A stretch of DNA of 52,569 nucleotides from Verrucomicrobiota bacterium (GCA_003218375.1 QHNH01000032.1:1-52569), one strand, 5' to 3'. Numbered from the stretch's first letter, positions 42,481 through 51,220 are shown. Numbers and translations are program-made. The notes: generated by a model not told the origin, from the sequence alone.

Positions 42481-43577
42481 TAGCGGGCTTTCAGGTGCGC
42501 GACGGCTTCGATCTCGGCGGTTTGCGGGAACATGTCGAACGGGGCGATCGAGGCGACGGCGAAGCGCTGCTGCAATTCGGCGAGGTCGCGCGCGAGAGTG
42601 GGGGGATTGCAGGAGACGTAGATCATCGTGCGCGGCGGGGAATCGAGAATGACGCGACGCAATTCGGGGGAAAGACCGGTGGCGGGTGGATCGACGATCA
42701 GTGTAGTGGCGGGTGTCCCCACCCGCGGGATGTTTGGGTCTGCGGGTGAGACACTCGCCGCTACATCGTTTAGTGCGCGGCGTAGTTCGATGGCGATATC
42801 GCCGGCGATGTAAGTCTCGTTAGGCCGGGCGTCTTTGCGGGCGGCGTCGATCGCGAAGCGGTCCCAGTCGATGCCGAGGACGCGCTCGAATTGTGGCGCG
42901 AGCCGTTTCGCGAAAAAACCGGCGCCGCAGAACGCGTCGATGAGGAATTCGTTCTCGCTGGCCAGGATCGTCGCGATGAAATCAGCCAGGGCATCGGCGA
43001 CTGCGTCGTTGGTTTGCGCGAACACGCGAGGGCCGGAGTGGGCGCGCAAAGAGTAATGACCGTCGCGCGGCCGCGTGGCGCGCAACTCGGTGAGCGCCTT
43101 GTTCACTTCCGGCATCGAGATCGGGCACTGGGCGATATCCATCAGCTCGTGAACATCGCGCCGGTAAAAGCCGACGACGTCATCTTGGGCATGCACCGTG
43201 ATGCGGTTGCGATAGCCGTAAGAAAGAGGAGACGAAACAATCGGCCGCATCGGCGGTTCGGCGAGACGTGCGATGCGGCGCATCGCCTGTTCAACCTGCC
43301 GGGCCTTGAGTTCGAGTTGGTGGTTGTAGCTAATGTGCTGATAACTGCAGCCGCCGCAGCGTCCGAAATACGGGCAGGATGGTGCGACGCGCTCGGCCGA
43401 TGGCTCCAGCACCTCGATTAATTCGGCCTCAGCAAATTGCTTTTTTTCCCGGACGATGTTCGCCGTGACGCGCTCGCCTTCGATGGTGAATGGGACGAAG
43501 ACGGCTTTGCCGTTGTCGCGCGCCACGCCTTTCCCGCCGAAAGCGATGTCCTGAATTGTTAGGTCGACTGTGCGCAT
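42480..43577 (-). CDS. RNA m5U methyltransferase, TrmA/RlmD family, with repeat-encoded insert
   Basis: About 365 residues from ATG 43577; further upstream the frame only reads a repeat. A TRAM-like N-terminus (DLTIQDIAFGGKGVARDNGKAVFVPFTIEGE) is followed by an iron-sulfur motif CPYFGRCGGCSY plus AQCPIS, the Rossmann SAM site LIDAFCGAGFF, and the catalytic YVSCNPPTLARDL. The enzyme methylates a uridine in rRNA or tRNA. Before IVDPPATGL, about 21 residues (DVAASVSPADPNIPRVGTPAT) are encoded by a palindromic repeat at 42702-42765; family members have no such loop. If the insert is tolerated, the enzyme is still complete. Confidence 0.92.
   Translation of the reverse strand: MRTVDLTIQDIAFGGKGVARDNGKAVFVPFTIEGERVTANIVREKKQFAEAELIEVLEPSAERVAPSCPYFGRCGGCSYQHISYNHQLELKARQVEQAMRRIARLAEPPMRPIVSSPLSYGYRNRITVHAQDDVVGFYRRDVHELMDIAQCPISMPEVNKALTELRATRPRDGHYSLRAHSGPRVFAQTNDAVADALADFIATILASENEFLIDAFCGAGFFAKRLAPQFERVLGIDWDRFAIDAARKDARPNETYIAGDIAIELRRALNDVAASVSPADPNIPRVGTPATTLIVDPPATGLSPELRRVILDSPPRTMIYVSCNPPTLARDLAELQQRFAVASIAPFDMFPQTAEIEAVAHLKAR
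42702..42765. repeat. 64-base palindromic element inside the methyltransferase gene
   Basis: The ends are tgtagtggcgggtgtcc and agacactcgccgctaca, inverted copies with three mismatches, and the interior has cacccgcggg / tgcgggtgag. The tgtag...ctaca ends match repeats at 47280 and 50349. It lies within coding sequence, in frame, with no stop. This resembles coding palindromic elements described in Rickettsia, but the family here is different. Confidence 0.82.
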
Positions 43578-43582
43578 GTGGG

Positions 43583-43714
43583 AAAAGCTCCAAGCTCCAA
43601 GCACCAAGCTCCAGAGAAGCTCCAATAACCAAGCACCAAAGCAACGAGACGCGTCCCCTTTGAAGTTTGGAGCTTGGTGTTTCTCTGGAGCTTGGAGCTT
43701 GGAATTTGGAGCTT
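43583..43714. repeat. GGAGCTTGG-type imperfect inverted repeat, copy 3
   Basis: About 132 bases, left end aaaagctccaagctcc, right end ggagcttggaatttggagct, with the same inner ctccagagaagctcc / ttctctggagc units. It spans the spacer between the methyltransferase start and the histidine kinase stop, and its right end touches the kinase stop (TAA at 43716-43714). It therefore covers the methyltransferase promoter region. Confidence 0.87.
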
Positions 43715-45759
43715 TAGCCGGCGCTTGCCATTGCGCGCGCGATGGCGGCCTCGAGCTTCTCCAGCTTCACCGGTTTCACCAGATGTTCCGCAAAGCCGGC
43801 TTCGATGCTTTTTCTGATATCGGCGTCCATGCCGAAGCCGCTAATGGCGATACCGCGGATGGGTCGTTGAGCGCGCAGGTAGCGAATCAAGTCCATGCCG
43901 TTGCCATCGGGCAAGCCGACATCGCTGATAAGAAGATCAAACGAAACGCCCGCGCCCGCGACTTCCATCGCTTCGCGCATGCTGTGGGCGGCGGCGACGC
44001 TGTGGCCGCGCAGGGTGAGCAGTTTTTCCAAGGCGGCGCACGTGTCCGGATGATCGTCGACGAGCAAAATGCGGAGGCCGGCCGGCGGCGTTTGCGCGTC
44101 GAGCGGGCTAGGTTTGGTCGAGGCTTCGTCCAGTTCCGCGGTTTTCATCGTGAGCAGGAACGTGGCGCCGCGGCCGGTGCCCTCGCTCTTCGCAATGAGG
44201 GACGCGCCATGAGCTTGCGCGAGCGATTTGGAAATGGTCAGGCCGAGGCCGAGCCCGCCGAAGCGCCGTTGAAACGAGCGCTCACCCTGCTCGAACGGAT
44301 TGAAAATCCGCTCCATGATTTCCGGTTCAATGCCGATGCCGGTGTCGCCGACGGCGAGGGTGAGGATATGCGGTAGATGGTTCGCGGAAGAGATCGTAAT
44401 GGTGCCGTTCTCACCGGTGAACTTGATCGCGTTCTTGAACAGGTTCCAAACGATCTGCTGGAATTTCGCCGGATCGGCCATGATGCGGAAGTCGGTGGCG
44501 TGGAACTCGAGTTGGACCTGGAGTTTTTTCGCGTGCGCTTCCGAGGCGCACATTTCGAGGACGTTGCGGACGGCCTGATGCGCATCGACGGGTTCGAATT
44601 CCAAATGGAGCTTGTCCTTGGTGATGCGGGTGAGATCGAGCAGGTCGTCGATGAGCTGGCTTTCCAGTTCGATGTTGCGCCGCATCATGGCGAGCGTCGC
44701 CTCCACGTCTGCGGCCGGTTGCGGCTCGGTCTTCAACGTGTCGAGCGCCGCCAGCACCGGTGTGAGTGGCGTGCGCAGCTCGTGCGAGAGCATCGCCAGG
44801 AAATTGTCCTTGGTCCGGTTCGCGGCCTCGACGGTGGCGCGCTGTTCTTCGATGGCGGCCTCGGCCCGGCGCCGTTCCGCCATTCCGGCAGCCAGCGCGA
44901 CCGCCGTGATGGTGGTGAGAATATTGAAGCTTTGCAGAATGAGAAGCGATTGATTCTGGTCCGCGCGCACAAACGGCCCGTAGCGTTGCAGCGTTCCCCA
45001 GACGGCGATCGCGGAAAGAACAAAGAGCCCGGTGGCGGTCTCGCGGGCGGAAAGGCGAAACGCAGTCCAGACGATGATGGGCCCGAGGAGGAAAGCGATC
45101 GGGTAATTGAGGGTGCTAATCGAAAACCAACCGCCGAAGACGACTTCGCTGAGAAACGTCAGGAGTAGAAGTAAGATGGCGACTTCGATGTCGCGGGCTG
45201 GATTTATCCGGCGAAACGGTTGAGCCAGCCAGAGAACCAGCAGCGGCGCGAACATGACCACGCCGCCGAGATCGCCGAGCCACCACGTCAGCCAGATGGC
45301 GGGATAATTTGCCCAGTCGGCAAAGCTAGCGATGGCCAGTCCGGTCAGGCCGATTGTCGGACTGACGAGGGTGCTAAGGGCGACGACAAGAGCGAATTTG
45401 AAAACATCGTAAGCGCGATCAAAGACGCGCAGGCCGCCGGCGAAACGCTGGATGAGCCAGGCGCCGATCACCGCTTCGAGGGTGTTTCCTGTCGCGATTC
45501 CGAACGAGGTGAAAATATTTCCAGGCGTGGTGAGATTGACCAGGAAAGCGCCGATGAAAATAGCCGGCCAGAGACGGAAGCCGAAGAGCAACAACGCCGC
45601 GAGCGCGATGCCTGCCGGCGGCCAGACTGGCGAGGCGCTGGCGTGGAGGGACGCCAGCCTGAGGCTAAGTTTGCCCGCGACGAAGTAAACGACGGCGAGA
45701 ATTACCGCGGTCAGCGCGGTTCGGAAACGTCGTGAGTTGTCTGGCGGCGCCTGCTCCAA
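43714..45759 (-). CDS. MASE1-type hybrid histidine kinase with receiver domain
   Basis: A 681-residue sensor. Residues 10-295 form eight or more membrane helices of the MASE1 type (WPPAGIALAALLLFGFRLWPAIFIGAF; WLTWWLGDLGGVVMFAPLLVLW). The dimerisation domain has the phospho-His at His326 in MLSHELRTPL. The ATPase domain shows NLFKNAIKF (N box), GDTGIGIEPEI, FGGLGLGLTI. A C-terminal receiver follows: LLVDDHPDTC, phosphoacceptor Asp in LISDVGLPDG, and Lys in HLVKPVKLE. No Hpt or separate regulator is adjacent, so the final target is unknown. A signal sensed in or through the membrane is likely. Confidence 0.95.
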   Translation of the reverse strand: MEQAPPDNSRRFRTALTAVILAVVYFVAGKLSLRLASLHASASPVWPPAGIALAALLLFGFRLWPAIFIGAFLVNLTTPGNIFTSFGIATGNTLEAVIGAWLIQRFAGGLRVFDRAYDVFKFALVVALSTLVSPTIGLTGLAIASFADWANYPAIWLTWWLGDLGGVVMFAPLLVLWLAQPFRRINPARDIEVAILLLLLTFLSEVVFGGWFSISTLNYPIAFLLGPIIVWTAFRLSARETATGLFVLSAIAVWGTLQRYGPFVRADQNQSLLILQSFNILTTITAVALAAGMAERRRAEAAIEEQRATVEAANRTKDNFLAMLSHELRTPLTPVLAALDTLKTEPQPAADVEATLAMMRRNIELESQLIDDLLDLTRITKDKLHLEFEPVDAHQAVRNVLEMCASEAHAKKLQVQLEFHATDFRIMADPAKFQQIVWNLFKNAIKFTGENGTITISSANHLPHILTLAVGDTGIGIEPEIMERIFNPFEQGERSFQRRFGGLGLGLTISKSLAQAHGASLIAKSEGTGRGATFLLTMKTAELDEASTKPSPLDAQTPPAGLRILLVDDHPDTCAALEKLLTLRGHSVAAAHSMREAMEVAGAGVSFDLLISDVGLPDGNGMDLIRYLRAQRPIRGIAISGFGMDADIRKSIEAGFAEHLVKPVKLEKLEAAIARAMASAG

Positions 45760-45834
45760 AATATCTTCTCTTTTTCCTAGATTGAACCCCAGCTCAACGA
45801 TTCAGGGAGACAAAGAGGAGAGGAAAAGGAAGAT

Positions 45835-46239
45835 TTAGTATTTCCGAACGTAAGGATATTTCGATTCGTTGCCGAGCTCGGGCGGGAACTCTTCGTAGCC
45901 GCCGTGAATGTGGCGAATCTGGCCGGGAAGAATCGGATAGTAAGTGCCTTGATTGACCGGGAACGGGAAGCTGAACATCTCCCACAAACCGGCGTGGAAA
46001 CGCATATAGGTGCGGCCCAGTCCGCGAACAACACCGTAACTGAGCGCCGCGCTATTTCCCTCGCGTTCATTCACGCGCGCGATTTGCACGGGCAATTCGG
46101 CGATCCCGAAAACCACGTTCGATAGGCCGCGCCCGAGCTTGCGGGTCGGGCCGTAGTCGTTCGCGGGCGGGTCCTGGATATCAGCGAACGAAGTGGAGGC
46201 GAAACCGAAAACCAGCGCAGCAGCGAGCAACGTTTTCAT
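45835..46239 (-). CDS. Exosortase-associated protein, TIGR04073 type
   Basis: A 134-residue exported protein with signal peptide MKTLLAAALVFGFASTSFA. The mature part contains TRKLGRGLSNVVFGIAELPVQIARVNERE, then YGVVRGLGRTYMRFHAGLWEMFSFPFPVNQ, matching the small 'RGLxN...E(I/L)P...KGL...R...AGxxExxTFPFP' family noted in exosortase/PEP-CTERM-bearing genomes. No exosortase or PEP-CTERM protein is in this window. The role is unknown. Confidence 0.88.
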   Translation of the reverse strand: MKTLLAAALVFGFASTSFADIQDPPANDYGPTRKLGRGLSNVVFGIAELPVQIARVNEREGNSAALSYGVVRGLGRTYMRFHAGLWEMFSFPFPVNQGTYYPILPGQIRHIHGGYEEFPPELGNESKYPYVRKY

Positions 46240-46297
46240 GGCGCTTTGAGCTAAGCGACTTTTCCGCGAAAACGCAACCCTTCAGATTCGATCCCGG

Positions 46298-47230
46298 CTA
46301 CAACGGGGGAGGCGCGATGGATCGCTTCGTGGCGGCAAGCGAGACGCTGATCGTGACTGCAAGAATCAGCAGGATCACCAGGAGCGAGATCCAATTTGGA
46401 ATCGAGAACCGGTGGGCGACGATCATTTTTGTGCCGACGAAAAAGAGGATGAGGGCGAGGCCAGTCTTGAGATAGATGAAGCGATCCATCATCCGGGCGA
46501 GCAAAAAGTAGAGCGAACGCAAACCAAGAATGGCGCAGATGTTCGAGGTGTAGACGATGAATTGATCGGTGGTGATGGCGAAGACGGCCGGGATGGAATC
46601 GACGGCGAAGATGAGGTCCATGACGTCGACCAAAAGCAGGACCAGGAGCAGCGGCGTGAACTTGAGCCGTCCGTCGATCCGAATGGCGAAGCGACGCCCG
46701 TGAAATTCCTTCGAGATCGGCAGCAGGCGCCGGCACCAGCGCATGAAAAAGTTTTTCTCGAAGTCCATCTTGGCGTCGCGATCGAAGAGCATTCGGAGAC
46801 CGGTGAGGACGAGAAACGCGCCGAAGATGTAGAGGACGAAATGGAACCGTTCCACCAGGGTGACGCCGAGCCAGATCATCACCCCGCGCATGACGAGCGC
46901 GCCGAGGATTCCCCACACCAGAACGCGATGCTGCGAGCGCGGCGGGACGCGGAAGTAGGCAAAGATCAGGACGAAAACGAAGATATTATCGACGCTGAGC
47001 GAGTACTCGATGATGTAGCCGGTAAGAAAATCGAGCCCGGCCTCGTCGCCCTTCGATTTCCAGACGAGAAGATTGAAGGCGAGCGAGAGAACGATCCAAA
47101 TAAAGCTGCGCTGGATCGCGGCTCGCATGCTCAGCTCGCGATTGCGCCGCTTGAAACTGATCAGGTCGACGGCCAGCGCAATGAAAACGCCCACGTGAAA
47201 GGCGACCCAAAACCAAATATTCGTGGGCAC
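46298..47230 (-). CDS. TerC family integral membrane protein
   Basis: About 310 residues from GTG 47230 (VPTNIWFWVAF); the longer frame to 47272 would begin in a repeat. It has eight or nine helices with family motifs FLTGYIIEYSLSVDNIFVFVLIF and LLLVLLLVDVMDLIFAVDSIPAVFAITTD, including the conserved membrane Asp residues. TerC/Alx proteins move manganese or other divalent metals and help load secreted metalloproteins. The gene stands alone, divergent from the Gre factor across a repeat-filled spacer. Confidence 0.93.
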   Translation of the reverse strand: MPTNIWFWVAFHVGVFIALAVDLISFKRRNRELSMRAAIQRSFIWIVLSLAFNLLVWKSKGDEAGLDFLTGYIIEYSLSVDNIFVFVLIFAYFRVPPRSQHRVLVWGILGALVMRGVMIWLGVTLVERFHFVLYIFGAFLVLTGLRMLFDRDAKMDFEKNFFMRWCRRLLPISKEFHGRRFAIRIDGRLKFTPLLLVLLLVDVMDLIFAVDSIPAVFAITTDQFIVYTSNICAILGLRSLYFLLARMMDRFIYLKTGLALILFFVGTKMIVAHRFSIPNWISLLVILLILAVTISVSLAATKRSIAPPPL

Positions 47231-47279
47231 GGCGCAGACCGTCCCATGGGGCGCTCGCCGTCGCAACGGCAAAGCGCCT

Positions 47280-47363
47280 TCTTCTGTAGCCGTCGCCCTA
47301 TGGGCGACGTGATCGCGGCGACGATTTCACTCACGCTTCGCACAACGAAGCGGCTACAGAAGA
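47280..47363. repeat. Palindromic repeat with cttctgtagcc / ggctacagaag ends
   Basis: The left part cttctgtagccgtcgccc-tat-gggcgacg and the right part cgcttcgcacaacgaagcggctacagaag form two hairpins whose outer ends are complementary. A further ggcggctaca follows. It belongs to the same family as 50349-50440. It lies in the divergent TerC/Gre spacer and supplies the spurious upstream frame of TerC. Confidence 0.8.
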
Positions 47364-47445
47364 GGCGGCTACAGCGCGCTTTGCGGGCGCGCATCCAATT
47401 TCCATTCGCGAATACAACCCTTCTCCGTAACTTATCCGTCCCGCC

Positions 47446-49338
47446 ATGGATGCCGAATTGGAGAAACTCGTCGAAGCCGGAAAGCTCACCGCCCGGCAGG
47501 CGGACCACCTTCAGGAACTTCGCCCCGGCACGTTTTGCCTCCATAAAAGCTGGGGCTTCGGCCGGGTCGCCGAGTGGAACCTCCTCCTCAACCAGGTCCT
47601 GATCGATTTCCCGGGGAAAAAGGCGCACCCGATGCAGCTCTCCTACGCGGCGGAAAACCTGACCGTCATCCCACCGGCGCACTTTCTGGCGAAAAAGGCG
47701 ACCGACCTTCCCGGAGTCAAAGAGCTGGTCAAAAAAGATCCGGTCGCGTTGATGCGAAACGTTCTCGAGAGCCTCGGCGGTTCCGCTACGGTCACGCAGA
47801 TCAGCCAGATGATGCTCGGCGACATTTTCACCGAGCCGGAATGGAAACGCTGGTGGGACTCGACGAAGAAACTCCTGAACAAGGAAGGATATTTTTCCGT
47901 CCCGACGAAGAAGAGCGAGCCGATCCAGCTCCGCGGCGAGAAAGTCTCGAGAGCAGACGAGCTGATCAAATTTTTCAACCAGACCCGGCAGCCGAAGGAG
48001 CAGGTGGCGGCGCTGGAACAGATCATCAAATTTCACAGCGAGTTCGATCGGCCGGAGACGCAGCTCCAACCGATCGTGGCCGCGATCGAGAACGTGGCCG
48101 CGCGCAACCAGCGCTTGAACGCTCCGCTCACTTTCGAGCTGGTCCTGGGGCGCGATGATCTGCTGGCGCGTTGTCCAGGTCTCAAGACCACGAATTTGTC
48201 GTTGTCGCTCATCCGTTTGATCGAGGACGAGCAAGCACGATTGGTCGCGATCCTGCCGAAACTTCCGGCCGCGAAGGAGCGCCGCGTTTTGCAGGCGTTG
48301 CCGGCGGCGCTCGGTCCGGCCTGGACGACCCGCGCCCTGCAACTGATGCAAAGCCATCATGCCCGCGCGGTGATGCAGTTGCCGCGCGTTTTCGCCGAGG
48401 AAGGAAAACAGGATGAGCTGCGGGCGTTTCTAGAGCGGGGGATCCGCGACCACTCGGTGACGAGCGAGATCCTGGTCTGGCTTTGCAAGGAACGCAGCGG
48501 CGAATGGCGCCCGCTGATCATGCCCGACCTGCTCGGCGCGATCTTGTCGGCGCTCGAGCGCGACCAGCACAATGAGAACAGCCGCGGCAGCAAGCTGCGG
48601 GACCTGTTGCTCGACGATCGGGAGCTGATTCCCGACATGTTCGAAGGCGCCGAGCTTGGCGTGGCGCGCGATGCGATGCGCCGGCTCATGTTGACCCCGG
48701 TGTTCGATGAGCTGACGAAACGCTCGCTCCTGGCGCGCATCATCAAACTTTATCCGGAGCTGGAAAGCGTGATTACCGGCGAGCAAAAAGAGGAAAAAAG
48801 TGAGGCGCTCGTTGTTTCCTGGAGCAGCCTCGAGAAACGCAAAGCCGAATACGAAGAGCTCGTAAACAAGAAGATCCCCGAGAACAGCAAAGAGATCGGT
48901 ATCGCCCGGTCCTATGGCGATCTCCGGGAGAATTTTGAATTCAAAGCCGCCAAGGAAATGCAGGCGGTGCTGATGCGGCGGAAGTCTGAGCTGGAAACCG
49001 CGCTGCATAATGCGCGCGGCACCGCGTTCGAAAGCCCGGATACTTCGCAGGTTTCCATCGGCACCATCGTCGGGCTGCGCGATTCGAATTCCGGCAAGGA
49101 AGAAACTTATACCGTCCTCGGCGCCTGGGACGGCGATCCCGATCGCGGCATCATTTCCTATCAAACCGCGATCGGCCAGGCCTTGCTCGGCCATAAGCTT
49201 GGCGAAGTCGTCACGCTTACCGATCACGACGAGACCCGTCGGTTCGGCATCATCTCGATCGACCCCGCGCCCGTGGACGTCACGCCGCCCGATCCGTCCC
49301 TGGCCGAGATTGAAGCCGAGGCGGTGGTGGCCGAATGA
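47446..49338 (+). CDS. GreA/GreB-family transcription factor with long N-terminal extension
   Basis: A 630-residue protein. Residues about 470-545 are the Gre coiled coil (ARSYGDLRENFEFKAAKEMQAVLMRRKSELE) retaining the tip acidic residues Asp and Glu of the usual DLSEN motif; residues about 560-615 form the FKBP-like C-domain (SIGTIVGLRDSNSGKEETYTVLG). The first ~460 residues, far beyond the normal 158-residue GreA, begin with HKSWGFGRVAEWNLLLNQVLIDFPGKKAHPMQ, a small barrel-like domain, followed by helical-repeat-like sequence. Such long forms are known in Planctomycetes and Verrucomicrobia. It rescues backtracked RNA polymerase. lpxD follows after 11 bases. Confidence 0.92.
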   Translation: MDAELEKLVEAGKLTARQADHLQELRPGTFCLHKSWGFGRVAEWNLLLNQVLIDFPGKKAHPMQLSYAAENLTVIPPAHFLAKKATDLPGVKELVKKDPVALMRNVLESLGGSATVTQISQMMLGDIFTEPEWKRWWDSTKKLLNKEGYFSVPTKKSEPIQLRGEKVSRADELIKFFNQTRQPKEQVAALEQIIKFHSEFDRPETQLQPIVAAIENVAARNQRLNAPLTFELVLGRDDLLARCPGLKTTNLSLSLIRLIEDEQARLVAILPKLPAAKERRVLQALPAALGPAWTTRALQLMQSHHARAVMQLPRVFAEEGKQDELRAFLERGIRDHSVTSEILVWLCKERSGEWRPLIMPDLLGAILSALERDQHNENSRGSKLRDLLLDDRELIPDMFEGAELGVARDAMRRLMLTPVFDELTKRSLLARIIKLYPELESVITGEQKEEKSEALVVSWSSLEKRKAEYEELVNKKIPENSKEIGIARSYGDLRENFEFKAAKEMQAVLMRRKSELETALHNARGTAFESPDTSQVSIGTIVGLRDSNSGKEETYTVLGAWDGDPDRGIISYQTAIGQALLGHKLGEVVTLTDHDETRRFGIISIDPAPVDVTPPDPSLAEIEAEAVVAE

Positions 49339-49349
49339 TGTAGAGGCGC

Positions 49350-50330
49350 ATGCCTGCTGTCGCCATACGAGAAATCTCGGAGTTCGTCGGCGGCCAGCAT
49401 AGCGGCGACGGCAAAGGGTCCATCAGTGGCGTCGCCTCGCTCACCCAGGCAACCAGCGATCAGCTTAGTTTCTTGAGCAATCGCAAATACGCCTCTGATC
49501 TGGCCGCGACCAAAGCCGGAGCGGTTCTGGTTCCGAAGAATCTCGAGGGCACTGATGACCGCTGGATCCGGGTGGACGATCCCTACTTCGCCCTCGCTCG
49601 CATCATGACTCGCTGGTTTTCGAATCGGCCGTTGCCGCGCGGCATCTCGCCGAAAGCTGTCGTCGCGCCGAGCGCCAAACTTGGCGCGAACGTCTCGTTA
49701 GGCCATTTCGCGATCGTGGGAGACGACGTTGTCATTGGAAACAACGTTGCCATTTTCCAGGGCGTCTCCATCGAGGCGGGATCAACGATCGGCAACGACT
49801 GCATCATCTATCCGAACGCCGTCATCTACGACGGCACCCGAATCGGTAATCGCTGCATCATTCACAGTGGCGTCGTCATTGGTTCGGACGGCTATGGCTT
49901 TGCGACGCACGATGGTAAGCATCACAAGATCCCGCAGATCGGGATTGTCCGGATCGAGGACGACGTCGAGATCGGCGCCGGAACCACGATCGACCGCGCC
50001 GCGCTCGGCGAAACGGTGATCGGCGAGGGGACCAAGATCGATAACCTGGTCCAGATCGGGCACAACGTGAAGGTCGGGAAACATTGTCTGCTCGTCTCCC
50101 AGGTCGGCATCGCCGGCTCTACCGAGCTCGGCGATTACGTTGCCGTCGCCGGCCAAAGCGGTTTCTCCGGCCACCTCAAGATTGGCAATCGTGTCCAGGT
50201 CGCCGCCAAGAGCGCCGTCCTCGACGATGTCCCCGACGACACCAAGGTGATGGGTTCACCCGCCGTTCCCTTCACCGAGTTCGCCCGCCGCCACGCCGCG
50301 CTGAAAAAGCTCGCGCGGAGAAAGACCTAG
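49350..50330 (+). CDS. lpxD: UDP-3-O-acylglucosamine N-acyltransferase
   Basis: A 326-residue acyltransferase of lipid A synthesis that adds the second 3-hydroxyacyl chain to UDP-acylglucosamine. The N-terminal uridine-binding domain has [20 protein letters not shown]. Hexapeptide repeats run from about 105 to 290 ([22 protein letters not shown]). The catalytic histidine is in [13 protein letters not shown], and [19 protein letters not shown] is the usual insert. The C-terminal helix ([13 protein letters not shown]) is typical. This confirms an LPS-bearing outer membrane. It follows the Gre factor by 11 bases on the same strand. Confidence 0.96.
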   Translation: MPAVAIREISEFVGGQHSGDGKGSISGVASLTQATSDQLSFLSNRKYASDLAATKAGAVLVPKNLEGTDDRWIRVDDPYFALARIMTRWFSNRPLPRGISPKAVVAPSAKLGANVSLGHFAIVGDDVVIGNNVAIFQGVSIEAGSTIGNDCIIYPNAVIYDGTRIGNRCIIHSGVVIGSDGYGFATHDGKHHKIPQIGIVRIEDDVEIGAGTTIDRAALGETVIGEGTKIDNLVQIGHNVKVGKHCLLVSQVGIAGSTELGDYVAVAGQSGFSGHLKIGNRVQVAAKSAVLDDVPDDTKVMGSPAVPFTEFARRHAALKKLARRKT

Positions 50331-50348
50331 CGCTCTTCTGTTGTCCCT

Positions 50349-50440
50349 TCTTCTGTAGCCGCTTCGCTGTGCGAAGCGTGAGAGGAAAGCTTGCTGCAAA
50401 CATCGCTCCCACGTCGCGCACAGCGCGACGGCTACAGAAG
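50349..50440. repeat. Palindromic repeat with cttctgtagccg / cggctacagaag ends
   Basis: The left half cttctgtagccgcttcgc-tgt-gcgaagcg and the right half cgtcgcgc-aca-gcgcgacggctacagaag are two hairpins; the 12-base outer ends are perfectly inverted. The right end provides the stop codon of the minus-strand methyltransferase (TAG within tgtag). It belongs to the same family as 47280 and, by its ends, as 42702. Confidence 0.87.
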
Positions 50441-51178
50441 GCACCCCACACGCACCGTCAGGGGCCAGACAACCCGCCGCGGTTCGCTGCCCCACGCCGA
50501 TCGCAACTCTTCCCCAACCCCTTCCAACGGATCGCGCCGCTCCGCCGCCATGAACCGCTGCGTCGCTGACCATGTTCGCAAATATCCGATGAGATGCTCC
50601 ACGTTCCACTCCGCCACCATTTCAAATGGCGGCGTCGCAATTTCAGGAAAGGGAAACGCCAGCTCCTCAAACTTTTCGACTAGCACACGCTCCGCTGGCC
50701 AGTAGGCGCCCACCACGTCGGAATAATAATGGTTAACCACCGCATCGATGGGAGACGTTACCTTCGCGAGCTTGTACGCCCACGCTGCCACGACTCCTCG
50801 CGGCAACAACACTCGTCTCGCTTCGGAATAGAAGCGCTCTGGGTCGAACCAGTGCAGCGCCTGCGCCACCGTGATGAGATCGACCGTGTTCGGCTCGATC
50901 CCGCTCTCCTCCGCGGGTGCCACTCGGTACTCGACGCGCGCGTGCGCCTCCGCGTTCGCGACCTGCTTCCCGCTCGCATCCGTCGCGATCACCCGCTTGA
51001 ACTGGTCCGCAAGCTCGACCGCCGCCTGCCCATTCCCCGTCGCGCAATCCCACGCCAAAGCGTTGCCCGGCGCAACGGTCGCCAAATAACGAAACAATTC
51101 CTGCGGATACCGCGGCCGGAACTTCGCATAATCCGCCACCTGTCGTGAGAAATGATCTTTGAATCCGCTTTCTGTCAC
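50432..51178 (-). CDS. Class I SAM methyltransferase (UbiE/Tam-like)
   Basis: A 248-residue cytosolic methyltransferase with GTG start at 51178. Motifs: ALAWDCATGNGQAAVELAD (SAM loop), VIATDASGKQVANAE, VDLITVAQALHWFDPERFYSEARRVLLPRGVVAAW. This matches the family that includes trans-aconitate-like and uncharacterised methyltransferases opening 'FxxxAxxYAxxRPxYP'. The last residues (RVGCLL) and stop come from a palindromic repeat, so the natural C-terminus has probably been replaced. The substrate is unknown. Confidence 0.88.
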   Translation of the reverse strand: MTESGFKDHFSRQVADYAKFRPRYPQELFRYLATVAPGNALAWDCATGNGQAAVELADQFKRVIATDASGKQVANAEAHARVEYRVAPAEESGIEPNTVDLITVAQALHWFDPERFYSEARRVLLPRGVVAAWAYKLAKVTSPIDAVVNHYYSDVVGAYWPAERVLVEKFEELAFPFPEIATPPFEMVAEWNVEHLIGYLRTWSATQRFMAAERRDPLEGVGEELRSAWGSEPRRVVWPLTVRVGCLL

Positions 51179-51220
51179 TCTATGACTTCGCGACAGCTCA
51201 CTCGGGTTCGAAACTGTTTA

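Noticed and set aside
42352-43714. CRISPR-like arrays in the ggagcttgg repeats
   Set aside because: Units are only about seven bases, irregular and palindromic as a block; there are no constant repeats with unique spacers and no cas genes.
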